From positions 1,488,001-1,552,000 of the forward strand of contig MDHJ01000001.1 of NCBI GenBank assembly GCA_002150995.1: DNA of 64,000 bases, in the 5' to 3' direction. Positions 42,433 through 54,332 of this stretch are shown here, piece by piece. Within the stretch, counting starts at the first letter, position 1; each line of letters starts with the position of its first letter. This stretch comes from Clavibacter michiganensis (lineage in GTDB: Bacteria > Actinomycetota > Actinomycetes > Actinomycetales > Microbacteriaceae). A program made the translations under genes and the position numbers. The notes beneath the pieces were generated by a model. That model was not told the DNA's origin. It was given only the letters and a program-made list of their open reading frames with translations, and did not search any database.

Positions 42433-42466
42433 GGAGGGGCGGTCGGCTGATGCCGACCGCCCCTCC
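42433..42466. terminator. Bidirectional hairpin terminator after clpP2
   Basis: A perfect 15-bp stem, GGAGGGGCGGTCGGC and GCCGACCGCCCCTCC, with a TGAT loop, between the convergent clpP2 and flavin monooxygenase genes. Confidence 0.85.
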
Positions 42467-42478
42467 TGCGCGTCCGGG

Positions 42479-43621
42479 TCAGGCGGCCGGCTCCTCCAGC
42501 TCGCCGCGCTCGATCGCCTCGCGCTCGAGCTCCCGGACGATGGGCAGGATGTCCGTGCCGAACCGGTCGATGTCCTCCAGGTAGTGGAGGAAGCCGAGCA
42601 GCAGGAGGTCGACGCCGCGCTTGCGGTACTCGACCATGCGGCGGGCGATCTGCTCCGGCGTGCCGATGAGCCCGGTGCGGAAGCCGTCGTTGTACTGCAC
42701 GAGGTCGCGGAACGTGGAGTCGGACCACATGCCCTTCCCGTCGCCGGTCGACGCGCCCGCCTGCCTCACCGCCTGCCGGAAGCCCTCGACCGCGTCGGGG
42801 TTGGCCTTCGCGATGATCTCCTCGAGCACCTCCTGCGCCTCCTGCTCGGTGTCCCGGGCGATGACGAAGCCGTTCAGCCCGAAGCGCACGCGCTCGGTGC
42901 GGCCGGCTGCGCGCGCGGACGCCAGCACGTCGGCGCGCTGCTCCTCGAAGCCCGCGAAGTCCTTGCCGTTGGAGAAGTACCAGTCGGTGACGCGGCCGCC
43001 CATGGCGCGCGCGTCGGTGCTGTTGCCTCCCATGAAGATCTCGGGGTGCGCCCGGCCCGGCACGGCGACGGGCGGCGGCTTCAGCGTGAAGTCGTGGATC
43101 CGGTAGAAGTCACCGAGGTGCGTGAAGTCCTGCTCGGTCCAGAGGCCTCGGAGCACCCGGATGAACTCCTCGGTGCGGCGGTACCGCTCGCCGTGCTCGA
43201 GCCACGGCTCGCCGAAGCCGACGAACTCGTCCTTCAGCCAGCCGGAGACCACGTTGACGGCGGCGCGGCCGTGCGACATGTGGTCGGCCGTGATGATCCA
43301 CTTCGCGAGCACGCCCGGGTGCCAGAGCCCGGGGTGCACGGCCGCGATGACCTTGAGGCGCTCGGTGGCGAGCAGGAGGCCCAGCGAGAACGACGTGGAC
43401 TCGTGCTGCTGGTCGGCGCCGTAGGACGCGGCGTACCGCACCTGGCTGAGGGCGTAGTCGAAGCCGCGCTGCTCGGCGAGCTGCGCGACCTCGACGTTGA
43501 AGTCGAAGTCGAAGTGGGTGCGCTGCTCGATGTCGCTCGTCACGAGGCCGCCCGAGACGTTCGGGACCCAGTAGGCGAAGGACAGCGCGTCCGGGGATGC
43601 GGTGGCGGGGTTCTCGGTCAT
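42479..43621 (-). CDS. LLM-class flavin-dependent monooxygenase, dimethylsulfone monooxygenase SfnG-like
   Basis: FMNH2-dependent monooxygenase of the bacterial luciferase/SsuD family. The 380-residue barrel has [85 protein letters not shown] and a [14 protein letters not shown] motif, a close fit to SfnG, which oxidises dimethylsulfone to methanesulfinate. This suggests use of organosulfur compounds. The reductase partner is not in the window. It is divergent from clpX with 166 bases between their starts, and convergent with clpP2. Confidence 0.85.
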   Translation of the reverse strand: MTENPATASPDALSFAYWVPNVSGGLVTSDIEQRTHFDFDFNVEVAQLAEQRGFDYALSQVRYAASYGADQQHESTSFSLGLLLATERLKVIAAVHPGLWHPGVLAKWIITADHMSHGRAAVNVVSGWLKDEFVGFGEPWLEHGERYRRTEEFIRVLRGLWTEQDFTHLGDFYRIHDFTLKPPPVAVPGRAHPEIFMGGNSTDARAMGGRVTDWYFSNGKDFAGFEEQRADVLASARAAGRTERVRFGLNGFVIARDTEQEAQEVLEEIIAKANPDAVEGFRQAVRQAGASTGDGKGMWSDSTFRDLVQYNDGFRTGLIGTPEQIARRMVEYRKRGVDLLLLGFLHYLEDIDRFGTDILPIVRELEREAIERGELEEPAA

Positions 43622-43787
43622 GCCGACATGGTGGGTGCGCCGGCTCCACGACGCCCCGTGTGTTGCGCCGTGTGACGGATCCGCGACCGCCGATACCACG
43701 CGACGGGCCGTGCTCCCAGGGGTCCGGGCGATGTCCCATGCACGGGTTAGGCTCGTGGCACACCGCACGACTTCCGGGGAGGCATTC

Positions 43788-45068
<1,281 letters not shown>

Positions 45069-45107
45069 CCCGCTGACCGGCTGGCCCGCTCGGCCCCCGG
45101 CTCACGC

Positions 45108-45146
45108 ACGAGAGCGCCGCACCCCTCGCAGGTGCGGCGCTCTCGT
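45108..45146 (+). terminator. Hairpin terminator after clpX
   Basis: ACGAGAGCGCCGCAC pairs with GTGCGGCGCTCTCGT as a 15-bp stem with a nine-base loop, 40 bases after the clpX stop and before the convergent Dcp-type gene. Confidence 0.8.
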
Positions 45147-45162
45147 CGTCCCGGGCGGTGCC

Positions 45163-47226
45163 TCAGTCGGCGAGTCCCCGGCGTGCGAGCAGCGGCTCGA
45201 TGACCGCGTCGCGCCCGCGGAAGTCACGGTACGCGTCGAGCGGGTCCTTCGACCCGCCGACGCCGAGCAGCCGTGAGCGGAACCGGTCGCCGTTCGCGCG
45301 CGTGAGGCCGCCGTTCTCGTGGAACCACTCGACCGTGTCGGCGTCGAGCACCTCGCTCCAGATGTAGGAGTAGTACCCAGCGTCGTAGCCTCCCGCGAAC
45401 GTGTGCTGGAAGTAGCTCGACGCGTAGCGGGGGAGCACGGCGGGCACGTCGAGCCCGACGGCGGCGAGGGCCTCCGCCTGGAACACGTCGACGTCCTCGA
45501 CCACGTCGTCGACGCCGATGCGGTGCCACGCCTGGTCGAGGAGGGCGGCGCCCAGGTACTCGCTCGTGAGGAAGCCCTCGTTGAAGGCGCTCGAGGCCTG
45601 CACGGCGGCGACCAGCTCCGCGGGCATGGCCTCGCCGGTCTCGTGGTGCACGGCGTACGACGCGAGGATCTCGGGCCACAGCATCCACATCTCGTTCACC
45701 TGGCTCGGGAACTCGACGAAGTCGCGGAAGACGTTCGTGCCGGCGAACCGCGGGTACGTGACGCGGGCGAACAGACCGTGCAGCGCGTGCCCGAACTCGT
45801 GGAACAGCGTGTTCGTCTCGTCGTAGCTGAGGAGCGTCGGCTGGCCCGCGGGCGGCTTCGGGACGTTGAGGTTGTTGAGCACCACCGTGGGCGTGTCGAG
45901 CAGGGCGCTCTGCGAGATGAGGGGGTTCATCCACGCCCCGCCGCGCTTCGAGTCGCGAGTGTGCAGGTCGAGCACGTACAGGCCGACCGGACCGCCGTCC
46001 TCGTCGCGCACCTCGAACACGCGGGCGTCGGGGTGGTAGGCGCGGATGTCGGGGCGTTCGGCGAACGTGACGCCGTACAGCAGCGTGGCCGCGCGGAAGA
46101 CGCCGTCGTGGAGGACGCGGTCCGCCTCGAGGTAGGGGCGCATGCGCTCCGTGTCGACGTCGTAGCGCTCGGTGCGGACCCGCTCGCTGTAGAAGGCCCA
46201 GTCCCAGGAGGCGAGCTCGAAGGTCGGCTCGCCCAGCTCCTCCTGCGTGCGGTCGATGACGCGCTGCAGCTCGACGGCCTCCGCGCGGGCGTTCCGGGCC
46301 GCGGCGGGAGCGAGCCGGCCGAGCATCTCGGCCACGGCCTCCGGGGTCCGGGCCGTCTGGTCGGACGTGACGGCGGCGGCATGGCTCGGGAACCCGAGGA
46401 GGGCGGCGCGCTCGGCCCGGAGGCTCGTGATCTCGAGCACGAGCGGACGGTTGTCGTGCGCGCCGCCCCGGGCGCCGCGTGCGAGCGACGCCTCCATGAT
46501 CCGCCGGCGGAGCGCGCGGTCGGTGAGCTGCGCCAGGTACGGGTGGCCGGTCGGCAGGACGAGGGTGATGAGGTGCCGGCCCTCCAGCCCGCGGTCGGCG
46601 GCGGCCTGGGCCGCGGCGGCGATTGCGCCCTCGCCGAGTCCGTCGAGCTGCGCGGGATCGTCCACGACCACGGCGAGGTCGTTCGTGTCCTCGAGGAGGT
46701 TCGACTCGAAGCGCGTGGTCAGCGTGGACAGGCGGCGGTTCAGGTCGCGGAGGCGGTCCTTCGCCGCGTCGTCGAGGCCGGCGCCGGCCACGGTGAACTC
46801 GGCCAGGTACCGCTCGACGAGGTAGGCGGACTCGGCGTCCAGGCCCGCCTCGTGCCGGCCGTCGTGCACGGTGCGGATGCGCGCGTACAGGGCGGAGTCG
46901 AGCCGGATGGCGTCGGAGTGCGCCGCGAGCTCGGGCGCGATCCACGCGTCGAGCTCCCGGGTCCACTCCGAGCTGTCGGCCGAGGTGAGGGTGAAGAACA
47001 CGTGGCTGACGCGGTCCAGCGTGCGGCCGGCGAGCTCGAGCGTGACGAGCGTGTTCTCGAAGGTGGGCGGCTCGGGGGAGTCGGCGATCGCGCGGACCTC
47101 GGCCAGGTGCTCCGCGATGCCGGCCTCGAAGGCGGGGCGGAAGTGCTCCTCGCGGATGTCGGCGAACGGGGGCATGCCATAGGGGAGGGTGCTCGGCTCG
47201 AGGAAGGGATTCGGGGGCGTCGTCAT
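45163..47226 (-). CDS. dcp: Peptidyl-dipeptidase Dcp-type M3 metallopeptidase
   Basis: Cleaves dipeptides from the C-terminus of peptides. The 687-residue chain starts NPFLEPSTLPYGMPPFADIREEHFRPAFEAG, the typical M3A N-terminus. The zinc site HEFGHALHGLF has H476, E477 and H480, with the downstream glutamate in the VEFPSQVNEMW region. The alpha-helical lid and the C-terminal substrate domain (FAGGYDAGYYSYIWSEVLDAD) match Dcp/oligopeptidase A. No signal peptide is visible, so it is cytosolic. Dcp versus oligopeptidase A cannot be fully separated by eye. It is convergent with clpX and divergent from a methyltransferase gene. Confidence 0.92.
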   Translation of the reverse strand: MTTPPNPFLEPSTLPYGMPPFADIREEHFRPAFEAGIAEHLAEVRAIADSPEPPTFENTLVTLELAGRTLDRVSHVFFTLTSADSSEWTRELDAWIAPELAAHSDAIRLDSALYARIRTVHDGRHEAGLDAESAYLVERYLAEFTVAGAGLDDAAKDRLRDLNRRLSTLTTRFESNLLEDTNDLAVVVDDPAQLDGLGEGAIAAAAQAAADRGLEGRHLITLVLPTGHPYLAQLTDRALRRRIMEASLARGARGGAHDNRPLVLEITSLRAERAALLGFPSHAAAVTSDQTARTPEAVAEMLGRLAPAAARNARAEAVELQRVIDRTQEELGEPTFELASWDWAFYSERVRTERYDVDTERMRPYLEADRVLHDGVFRAATLLYGVTFAERPDIRAYHPDARVFEVRDEDGGPVGLYVLDLHTRDSKRGGAWMNPLISQSALLDTPTVVLNNLNVPKPPAGQPTLLSYDETNTLFHEFGHALHGLFARVTYPRFAGTNVFRDFVEFPSQVNEMWMLWPEILASYAVHHETGEAMPAELVAAVQASSAFNEGFLTSEYLGAALLDQAWHRIGVDDVVEDVDVFQAEALAAVGLDVPAVLPRYASSYFQHTFAGGYDAGYYSYIWSEVLDADTVEWFHENGGLTRANGDRFRSRLLGVGGSKDPLDAYRDFRGRDAVIEPLLARRGLAD

Positions 47227-47266
47227 ACGGTCGAGCCTAGGCCGGACGCCCGCTTAGGCTCGGACG

Positions 47267-48070
47267 GTGACGAGCGAGCGATACACCCACGGCCACCACG
47301 AGAGCGTCCTCCGCGTGCACAGCGCGCGGACCGTCCGGAACTCCGCCGCCTACCTGGAGCCGCACCTGCGGCTGGGCCTCGACGTGCTGGACGTCGGGAG
47401 CGGTCCCGGCACCATCACGGTGGAGCTCGCCGACATCGTCGCGCCCGGACGCGTGGTGGGCCTCGACATGTCGGACGACGTGGTCCGGCAGGCGCAGTCC
47501 CTCGCCGGGGACCGCGGGACGGGCAACGTCGAGTTCGTGGTCGGCTCGGTGTACGAGCTGCCCTACGACGACGCGTCCTTCGACGTGGTGCACGCGCACC
47601 AGGTGCTGCAGCACGTCGGCGACCCCGTGCGCGCGCTCGCGGAGATGCGGCGCGTCACCCGGCCCGGCGGCCTCGTCGCGGCGCGCGACGTCATCTACTC
47701 CAAGGTCGCCCTGTTCCCGGAGTCCGACGGCCTCCGGCGGTGGGCGGACGTCTACCTGCCCGTGCACCGGGCCAACGGCGGCGAGCCCGACGCCGGATCG
47801 CGGCTGAAGGCCTGGGCACGGGCGGCGGGCTTCACCGACATCGCCTCGAGCGCCTCCGTCTGGTGCTTCTCCTCCGACGACGAGCGCGCCTGGTGGGGCG
47901 GCGCGTGGGCGGACCGGGCCGTGGCCTCGTCCTTCGCGGGCCAGGCCCTCGACGGCGGCTTCGCCGATGACGCCGACCTGCAGGCCATCCGCGCGGGATG
48001 GCAGGAGTGGGCGGCGGACGAGGACGGCTTCCTCGCGATGCCGCACGGGGAGATCCTCGCGCGGCGCTGA
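47267..48070 (+). CDS. Class I SAM-dependent methyltransferase, UbiE-like
   Basis: A 267-residue Rossmann-fold methyltransferase. LDVLDVGSGPGTITVELADIV is motif I (SAM binding), VGLDMSDDVVRQAQSL is motif II, VVGSVYELPYDDASFDVVHAHQVLQHVGDPVRALAEM is the UbiE/Methyltransf_11 acid region, and RVTRPGGLVAARDV follows. The substrate is unknown. The GTG at 47267 is used (MTSERYTHGHHESVLR); TCGGACGG just upstream is a weak ribosome site. It is divergent from the Dcp-type gene with 40 bases between the starts. Confidence 0.88.
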   Translation: MTSERYTHGHHESVLRVHSARTVRNSAAYLEPHLRLGLDVLDVGSGPGTITVELADIVAPGRVVGLDMSDDVVRQAQSLAGDRGTGNVEFVVGSVYELPYDDASFDVVHAHQVLQHVGDPVRALAEMRRVTRPGGLVAARDVIYSKVALFPESDGLRRWADVYLPVHRANGGEPDAGSRLKAWARAAGFTDIASSASVWCFSSDDERAWWGGAWADRAVASSFAGQALDGGFADDADLQAIRAGWQEWAADEDGFLAMPHGEILARR

Positions 48071-48142
48071 ACCGCACCCCTGCCGCGCCGTCGCGCGCGC
48101 CGACCCGTGACGCGCGACCCGTGATGGCGGCCGACGGGCGCC

Positions 48143-48637
48143 CTAACCGGGGGCGTCGACGTCCCGGAGGCTCCGGAGGACGGCCGTCGTCCGGTCCACC
48201 TCGTCGTCGAGCCGGCCGCCGTGGGCCGCGAGCGCGCGACGCACCCACGCGACGCGCGCGCGGTCGATGCGCATGAGCATCTCGCGCCCCGACGGGCCGA
48301 GCGTCAGGACGGTCTCGTCCCCGTCCGGCGTCTCGACGACGAACTGCCGGTGCACGAGGCTCGCGAGCCCCGGGGTGACGGCGGCGCGGGAGGTGCGGCA
48401 CCGGACCATGAGATCGACGCGGGTCACCCGGTCGTAGCGCGCGATGATCCGGAGGAACAGCACCTGGAGGCCGGTCAGCGGCTCCCACACGGGCACCAGC
48501 GCCTCGTGCATGTCGTCCGACAGCGTCATCACCGCCTCGGCCAGGCGGCCCAGCGCCTCGTCGGTCGGGTCGCCGTCGGCCGGGGGACCGGTCGTCGCGA
48601 CGGCCTCGCCGTCCGTCCTCGCACCGGCGGAGTCCAT
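48143..48637 (-). CDS. MarR family transcriptional regulator
   Basis: A 164-residue winged-helix protein. LTGLQVLFLRIIARYDRVTRVDLMVRCRTSRAAVTPGLASLVHRQFVVETPDGDETVLTLGPSG contains the recognition helix and wing, with DGDE in the wing. The N-terminal 25 residues are a flexible leader and the C-terminal helices provide the dimer interface. The target is unknown; it stands alone between a convergent methyltransferase gene and the small protein upstream. The ATG at 48637 has no strong ribosome site and a downstream start at residue 35 is possible. Confidence 0.8.
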   Translation of the reverse strand: MDSAGARTDGEAVATTGPPADGDPTDEALGRLAEAVMTLSDDMHEALVPVWEPLTGLQVLFLRIIARYDRVTRVDLMVRCRTSRAAVTPGLASLVHRQFVVETPDGDETVLTLGPSGREMLMRIDRARVAWVRRALAAHGGRLDDEVDRTTAVLRSLRDVDAPG

Positions 48638-48813
48638 GTCGTCCCCTGTCGTCTCAGCGGGCGCCCGTCGCGGGCACCACGGCATCGACCGCCGGCGGGG
48701 TCCGGGCCGGTCGCTCCTGACCTCGAGGATGGCACAGCGGTCACCGGCCGCGCCTCCCCCCGGCCCCGGAGCGGCGGCGCAGCCCGCCCCTCCCGCAGGC
48801 TGCGTGCTGTCGG

Positions 48814-49077
48814 TCAGTCGTCGAAGGGGTCGTCCGTGGACTCGCCCGGGATGGTGATCGTCGCCGCGTCCTCGATCGGGTCGTAGCGGATGACCGTGCC
48901 GTCGTCGAGCTCGACCACGGGCTTGCGCTCCAGCCACGTGAGCGTCCAGCGCCACGCGGACGTGTCGGCGTCGAGCGCCACCACGTCGGACTCCACCGTC
49001 TTCACGGCGAGGAGCACGACCTCGGGGAGCTCCGCCGGAGCGGTGCCGCCGAGGGGCCAGCGGGTGCCGAGCTGCAT
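48814..49077 (-). CDS. Small conserved hypothetical protein, 87 residues
   Basis: An acidic 87-residue protein. MQLGTRWPLGG at the N-terminus, then ELPEVVLLAVKTVE, a tryptophan-rich strand pair, WRWTLTWLERKPVVELDDGTVIRYDP, and an acidic tail ending in DDPFDD. It looks all-beta and is probably cytosolic; I recognise it only as a conserved actinobacterial hypothetical. Its start overlaps the stop of the GNAT gene by one base (TGATG). Together with valS and the GNAT gene it is the last of a three-gene run. Confidence 0.65.
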   Translation of the reverse strand: MQLGTRWPLGGTAPAELPEVVLLAVKTVESDVVALDADTSAWRWTLTWLERKPVVELDDGTVIRYDPIEDAATITIPGESTDDPFDD

Positions 49078-49529
49078 CAGACGTCCTGCTCGTAGGTGAC
49101 CCACGTGGTGCGGCGGGCCACGCGGTCGTACAGGCGCTGCGCCGGGGCGTTGTCCTCGGCGGTGATCCAGCGGAGCATGCTCGCGCCGTCACGGCGCGCG
49201 GCCGCGGCGACGGCCGTGACCAGCTGCTCGCCCACGCCCTGGCCGCGCGAGACCTCGCGGACGTACAGGTCGTCGAGCAGGAGCCCGTCGGTGCCGCGCG
49301 CGAGGCGGGCGAACCGGTGGAAGTGGGCCAGGCCGACGAGGGCGCCCTCGTGCGCGTCGTCGACGGCGACGAGCGCGGTGCTCGCGTGCGCGTCGTCGAT
49401 GATGTGGCTCCAGGCCAGCACGGCGTGCTCGTCCGTCAGCTCGGTGCCGTAGAACTCGGCGTAGCCGACGAACAGGTCGAACCAGGGGAAGAAGTCGCCG
49501 TCGCGGACGGGGCGGATCGAGATGGTCAT
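49077..49529 (-). CDS. GNAT family N-acetyltransferase
   Basis: A 150-residue GNAT fold. MTISIRPVRDGDFFPWFDLFVGYAEFYG is the N-terminal strand-helix, LLLDDLYVREVSRGQGVGEQLVTAVAAAARRDGA is the acetyl-CoA pyrophosphate loop with the R-x-x-G-x-G pattern, and RWITAEDNAPAQRLYDRVAR is the C-terminal motif. The substrate is not known. The ATG at 49529 lies 14 bases after the valS stop with GGAGAGACCGACGC upstream. Confidence 0.9.
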   Translation of the reverse strand: MTISIRPVRDGDFFPWFDLFVGYAEFYGTELTDEHAVLAWSHIIDDAHASTALVAVDDAHEGALVGLAHFHRFARLARGTDGLLLDDLYVREVSRGQGVGEQLVTAVAAAARRDGASMLRWITAEDNAPAQRLYDRVARRTTWVTYEQDV

Positions 49530-49543
49530 GCGTCGGTCTCTCC

Positions 49544-52173
49544 TCAGGGCTCGACGGGCGCGAGCGTGATGCGGGTGACGGCCGGGCCGTCCCCCTCGGT
49601 GAACTGCAGGTCGGTGATGCGGCCCACGGCGCGCAGGTCGCTCGCGACCAGCTCGAGCGAGCGGATGTCGTCCGCCGACGCCGAGACGACGGCCTCGGCG
49701 ACCGGGGTCTTCTGGGACGCCTTCGCGTCGGTCTTGGCGCGGCGGATGCCGACGAGGGCCCGGCCGGCGAGGCCGAGGAGCCGCGGATCGGCCGTGCCGC
49801 CCGTGGCCGGGGCGTCGGGCCGGGGAGCGGTGGGCCAGGCGGCCGTGTGGATGGAGCCCTCGTGGGACCAGCTCCACGCCTCCTCCGCCGCGAACGGCAC
49901 GAAGGGGGCGAACAGGCGCAGCAGGACGTCGAGCGCCTCGCGGAGGGCCGCGACCGCGGATCCGCGGTCGGCCGGGTCGGCGTCGGCGGAGTAGGCGCGG
50001 TCCTTCACGAGCTCGAGGTAGTCGTCGCAGAACGTCCAGAAGAAGCTCTCGGTGACCTCGAGGGCACGCGCGTGGTCGTACTCCTCGAGGGCGCTCGTGG
50101 CGGTCTCGACGACCTCCGCGAGGGCGGCGAGCATGCCCACGTCGATGGCGTGCGTGGCTCGGGCGTCGGCGGGGGCCTCGAAGGACAGGATGAACTTCGC
50201 GGCGTTCAGCACCTTGATCGCGAGGCGGCGGCCGATCTTGATCTGGGTCGGGTTCTGCGGGTCCATGGCGGCGTCGACGCCGAGCCGGGCGGAGGCCGCC
50301 CAGTAGCGCACCGCGTCCGAGCCGAACTGCTCGAGCGTGGCCGCGGGCGTGACGACGTTGCCCTTCGACTTCGACATCTTCTTGCGGTCGGGGTCGAGGA
50401 TCCAGCCGGAGATCGCCGCCGTCCGCCACGGTGCGGCGCCGTGCTCGAGCTCGGCGCGGAGGACCGTGGAGAAGAGCCACGTGCGGATGATGTCCTGCCC
50501 CTGCGGCCGCATGGAGAACGGGAAGACGAGGTCGAACAGCTCCGGGTCGCGCTCCCAGCCGCCCGCGAGCTGCGGGGTGAGCGAGGAGGTGGCCCAGGTG
50601 TCCATCACGTCGAGCTCGCCCTGGAAGCCGCCGGGCACGCCGCGCTGGTCCTCCGTGTACCCGGGGGCCGCATCCGACGACGGGTCGACGGGCAGCTGCT
50701 CCTCGGTGGGCGTGATGGCCTTCTCGAACTCCGGGTTGCCGTCGGCGTCGAGCGGGTACCAGACGGGCAGGGGCACGCCGAAGAAGCGCTGGCGGGAGAC
50801 CAGCCAGTCGCCGTTGAGGCCGCCGACCCAGTTCTCGTACCGCACGCGCATGAAGTCGGGGACGAAGCCGATCTCCCGGCCGCGGCCGATGAGGCCCTGA
50901 CGGAGCTCCTCGTCCCGGCCGCCGTTGCGGATGTACCACTGGCGGGTGGAGACGATCTCGAGGGCTTGTCGCCCTTCTCGTAGAACTTGACGGGGTGCGT
51001 GATCCTCCGCGGCTCGCCGAGGAGCTCGCCGGACTCGGTGAGGAGCTCGACCACGGCGGCCTTCGCGGAGAAGACCGTCTTGCCGGCGAGGGCGGCGTAC
51101 GCCGCGCGGCCGGCGTCCGACGTGATGGCGGCGGGCGCCTCGGAGACGATGCGGCCGTCGAAGCCGACGATGGCGCGGTTCTCGAGCTGCAGCTCGCGCC
51201 ACCACACGACGTCGTTCAGGTCGCCGAACGTGCAGACCATGGCGATGCCGGAGCCCTTGTCGGGCTGGGCGAGGTGGTGCGCGAGCACCGGCACCTCGAC
51301 GCCGAAGACGGGGGTCGTGACGGTCGTCCCGAACAGGCCCTGGTACCGCTCGTCGTCCGGGTGGGCGACGAGGGCGACGCACGCCGCGAGGAGCTCCGGG
51401 CGGGTCGTGTCGATGACGACGTCGTCGCCGTCCGGGCGGTGGAACGCCAGGCGGTGGTAGGCGCTCGGCTGCTCGCGGTCCTCGAGCTCGGCCTGCGCGA
51501 CAGCGGTGCGGAAGGTGACGTCCCACAGGGTGGGCGCGTCGGCCTGGTAGGCCTCGCCCCGGGCGAGGTTCCGGAGGAACGCGCGCTGCGAGGCGACCTG
51601 CGCCTCCCGGCCGATGGTGCGGTAGGTCTGCCGCCAGTCGACGCTGAGGCCGAGGGTGCGGAAGAGGTCCTCGAACTGCTTCTCGTCCTCCTCGGTGAGG
51701 CGCTCGCACAGCTCGATGAAGTTGCGGCGGGAGATGGGCTGCTGGTCGCCGGGCTTGGACGTCCCGCCGGTCTCCGCGGGCGCGTAGCCCGGGTCGTAGG
51801 GGAGCGTGGGGTCGCAGCGGACGCCGTAGAAGTTCTGGACGCGGCGCTCCGTCGGGAGGCCGTTGTCGTCCCAGCCGAGCGGGTAGAAGACGGACTCGCC
51901 GCGCATCCGGCGGTAGCGGGCGACGACGTCCGTGTGCGTGTAGCTGAAGACGTGGCCGATGTGGAGGGATCCACTCGCGGTGGGCGGCGGCGTGTCGATG
52001 GAGAAGACGGTGCCCGCGGCGGCCTCGTCGCGGCGGAAGTCGTACGTGCCGTCGGCCTGCCAGCGGCTGCCCCACTTGGCCTCGAGGCCCTCGAGGGCCG
52101 GCTTGTCGGGGACCCGGGCGACGGGCGGTGCGGTCGCCTCCCGCGTGGTGTCCGGACGTCGTTCGTCAGCCAT
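49544..52173 (-). pseudogene. valS: Valyl-tRNA synthetase, frameshifted as sequenced
   Basis: Class I synthetase charging tRNA-Val. The N-terminal 400 residues hold the HIGH motif at 71-74 (GSLHIGHVF), the editing domain, and KFYEKGDKP where the frame breaks at the GGG run 50962-50964. One added base joins it to LEIVSTRQWYIRNGG and through DPDRKKMSKSKGNVVTP (KMSKS) and the anticodon-binding C-terminal domain to VTRITLAPVEP. The repaired length is 876 residues, the actinobacterial size. The gene is essential, so a real frameshift is very unlikely. GNAT and small-protein genes follow on the same strand. Confidence 0.95.
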
Positions 52174-52271
52174 GCGTGCTCCGGTTCCCTCGTGTGGACG
52201 GCACCGTGTCGATGGTGAGGTGCCTGCTGTGCGGGGTCCAGGCTACCGGATGGGGGCGCGACGGCCGGATT

Positions 52272-52292
52272 CGCGGGGCTCCCGGCCCCGCG
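52272..52292 (-). terminator. Short hairpin terminator after pckG
   Basis: CGCGGGGC pairs with GCCCCGCG as an 8-bp stem with a TCCCG loop, 17 bases beyond the pckG stop on the minus strand. Confidence 0.5.
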
Positions 52293-52308
52293 CATCTGCC
52301 CGTCCGGG

Positions 52309-54258
52309 CTAGGCGGACCGCCCGTGCGCCGCCTCCTGGAAGGCCCGGCGCATGGCCTGGACCCGTCCCGTGAGCTCGGTGGGCACACGGCCGTCGAAGC
52401 GGGCGAAGTGGGCGTCCACGGCGTCGAGCTCGTCGAGCCAGGACGCGGGGTCGAGCGCCAGCAGCTCCTCCAGGGCGCCGTCCGCGAGGTCGAGCCCGGC
52501 GACGTCGAGGTCGGCCGTGCGGGGCAGCCCGCCGACGGGGCTCGGACGCACGGGCACCCGGTCCTCGACGCGACGCAGGATCCACTCCAGCACGCGCGCG
52601 TTCTCCCCGAAGCCCGGCCAGAGGAACGCGCCGTCGGCGCCCGTCCGGAACCAGTTGACCTGGAAGACGCGGGGTGCCCCGGGCCCGAGCCCCCGGCCGA
52701 CCTCGAGCCAGTGGCGCCAGTGGTCCGCCATGTCATAGCCGCAGAACGGCTGCATCGCGAAGGGGTCGTGCCGCAGCTCGCCGACCCGGCCCTCGGCGGC
52801 CGCGGTCCGCTCCGAGGCCATGGTCGCGCCCATCAGGACGCCGTGCTCCCAGTCCTCGGCCTCCGCGACGAGGGGGACGTTGGTGGCGCGCCGCCCGCCG
52901 AGGAGGATCGCGTCGACCACGACGCCGTCGGGGTCGTCCCAGTCGTCCGCGAGCGACGGGCACTGCTCGATGCCGACCGTGAAGCGCGCATTGGGGTGCG
53001 CGGCCGGGGTGCCGGACGCGGGAGACCACGGTCGCCCCTGCCAGTCGACCAGGCCCGCCGGGGGCCTCGGCGTCATGCCCTCCCACCAGACGTCGCCGTC
53101 GGGGCGGAGCGCGACGTTCGTGAAGATCGCGTTGCCCCACACGGCCGCCATCGCGTTCGGGTTGGTGGCCTCGCCCGTGCCCGGTGCGACGCCGAAGAGG
53201 CCGCGCTCGGGGTTCACGGCGCGCAGGCGCCCCTGGACGTCGGGACGGAGCCAGGCGATGTCGTCGCCCAGCGTCTCGACCGTCCAGCCGGGGATGGTGG
53301 GGGTGAGCATGGCGAGGTTCGTCTTGCCGCACGCCGACGGGAACGCGGCGGCCACGTGGAAGCGGCGGCCCTCGGGGCTCGTCACGCGGATCAGGAGCAT
53401 GTGCTCCGCGAGCCAGCCCTCGTCCCGCGCCATGACGGACGCGATGCGCAGCGAGAAGCACTTCTTGCCGAGGAGGGCGTTGCCGCCGTACCCCGATCCG
53501 AACGAGATGATCTCGCGCGCCTCCGGGAAGTGGCAGATGCGCTTGTCGGCGTTGTGCGGCCAGGCCACGTCGGCGGTGCGTCGGCCCGCGTCGTCGACGA
53601 GCGGCGCGCCCAGCCCGTGCAGCGCCCGCACCCAGGGGGTGTCCGGGCCGATGCGGCGGAGCGCGTCGTCGCCCATCCGGGTCATGAGCGCCATGCTCGC
53701 GACGACGTAGGGGCTGTCGGTGATCTGCACGCCGAGCTGCGAGATCGCGCCGCCGAGCGGCCCCATGGAGAAGGGGACGACGTACAGGGTGCGCCCGCGC
53801 ATGGACCCCGCGAGCAGGTCGTCGAGCTCGGCGCGCGTCGTCGCGGGGTCGCGCCAGTTGTTGGTGGGACCGGCGTCGGCGGGGTCCTCCGAGCAGATGA
53901 ACGTCCGGTCCTCGACCCGGGCGACGTCGGCGGGGTCGCTGCGGGCCAGGAAGCTGTGCGGGCGCCACTCGGGGTTCAGGCGGATGAGCGTGCCCGCGTC
54001 CACCATCTCCCGCGTCAGCCGGTCGTACTCGGCCACGCTCCCCGTGCACCAGACGACCCGGTCGGGGCGGGTCAGCCGGGCGACGTCCGCGACCCAGGCG
54101 GCGACGCGGGGATCGCGGGCGTGCGCCGGGGCGGCGGATCCGGGCGGGAGGGGGGCGTCGCCGCGGTCCGGGCCGGCGGCGCGGGGCGATGCGCCCGGGC
54201 CGCCGTCGTGCGCGCGGTCGGCGGTGCTGAGCGGGGGTGCGTCCTGGATCGTGGTCAT
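52309..54258 (-). CDS. pckG: Phosphoenolpyruvate carboxykinase (GTP)
   Basis: Converts oxaloacetate and GTP to PEP, the entry step of gluconeogenesis. The 649-residue protein has the P-loop [12 protein letters not shown], the metal-binding [44 protein letters not shown] and the omega-loop region [32 protein letters not shown] and [10 protein letters not shown] complete the GTP-type pattern. The N-terminal 60 residues are Pro/Asp-rich and disordered. The ATG at 54258 is used ([10 protein letters not shown]). It is divergent from a RamB-like regulator gene over 110 bases that contain a perfect inverted repeat. Confidence 0.96.
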   Translation of the reverse strand: MTTIQDAPPLSTADRAHDGGPGASPRAAGPDRGDAPLPPGSAAPAHARDPRVAAWVADVARLTRPDRVVWCTGSVAEYDRLTREMVDAGTLIRLNPEWRPHSFLARSDPADVARVEDRTFICSEDPADAGPTNNWRDPATTRAELDDLLAGSMRGRTLYVVPFSMGPLGGAISQLGVQITDSPYVVASMALMTRMGDDALRRIGPDTPWVRALHGLGAPLVDDAGRRTADVAWPHNADKRICHFPEAREIISFGSGYGGNALLGKKCFSLRIASVMARDEGWLAEHMLLIRVTSPEGRRFHVAAAFPSACGKTNLAMLTPTIPGWTVETLGDDIAWLRPDVQGRLRAVNPERGLFGVAPGTGEATNPNAMAAVWGNAIFTNVALRPDGDVWWEGMTPRPPAGLVDWQGRPWSPASGTPAAHPNARFTVGIEQCPSLADDWDDPDGVVVDAILLGGRRATNVPLVAEAEDWEHGVLMGATMASERTAAAEGRVGELRHDPFAMQPFCGYDMADHWRHWLEVGRGLGPGAPRVFQVNWFRTGADGAFLWPGFGENARVLEWILRRVEDRVPVRPSPVGGLPRTADLDVAGLDLADGALEELLALDPASWLDELDAVDAHFARFDGRVPTELTGRVQAMRRAFQEAAHGRSA

Positions 54259-54332
54259 GGCTTCCGTCCTCGTCGATCGGGCTGTTGTTCCAGCCTGGGA
54301 CCGGCCAGGATGGGGTTCGGCGATCCGTAGGC

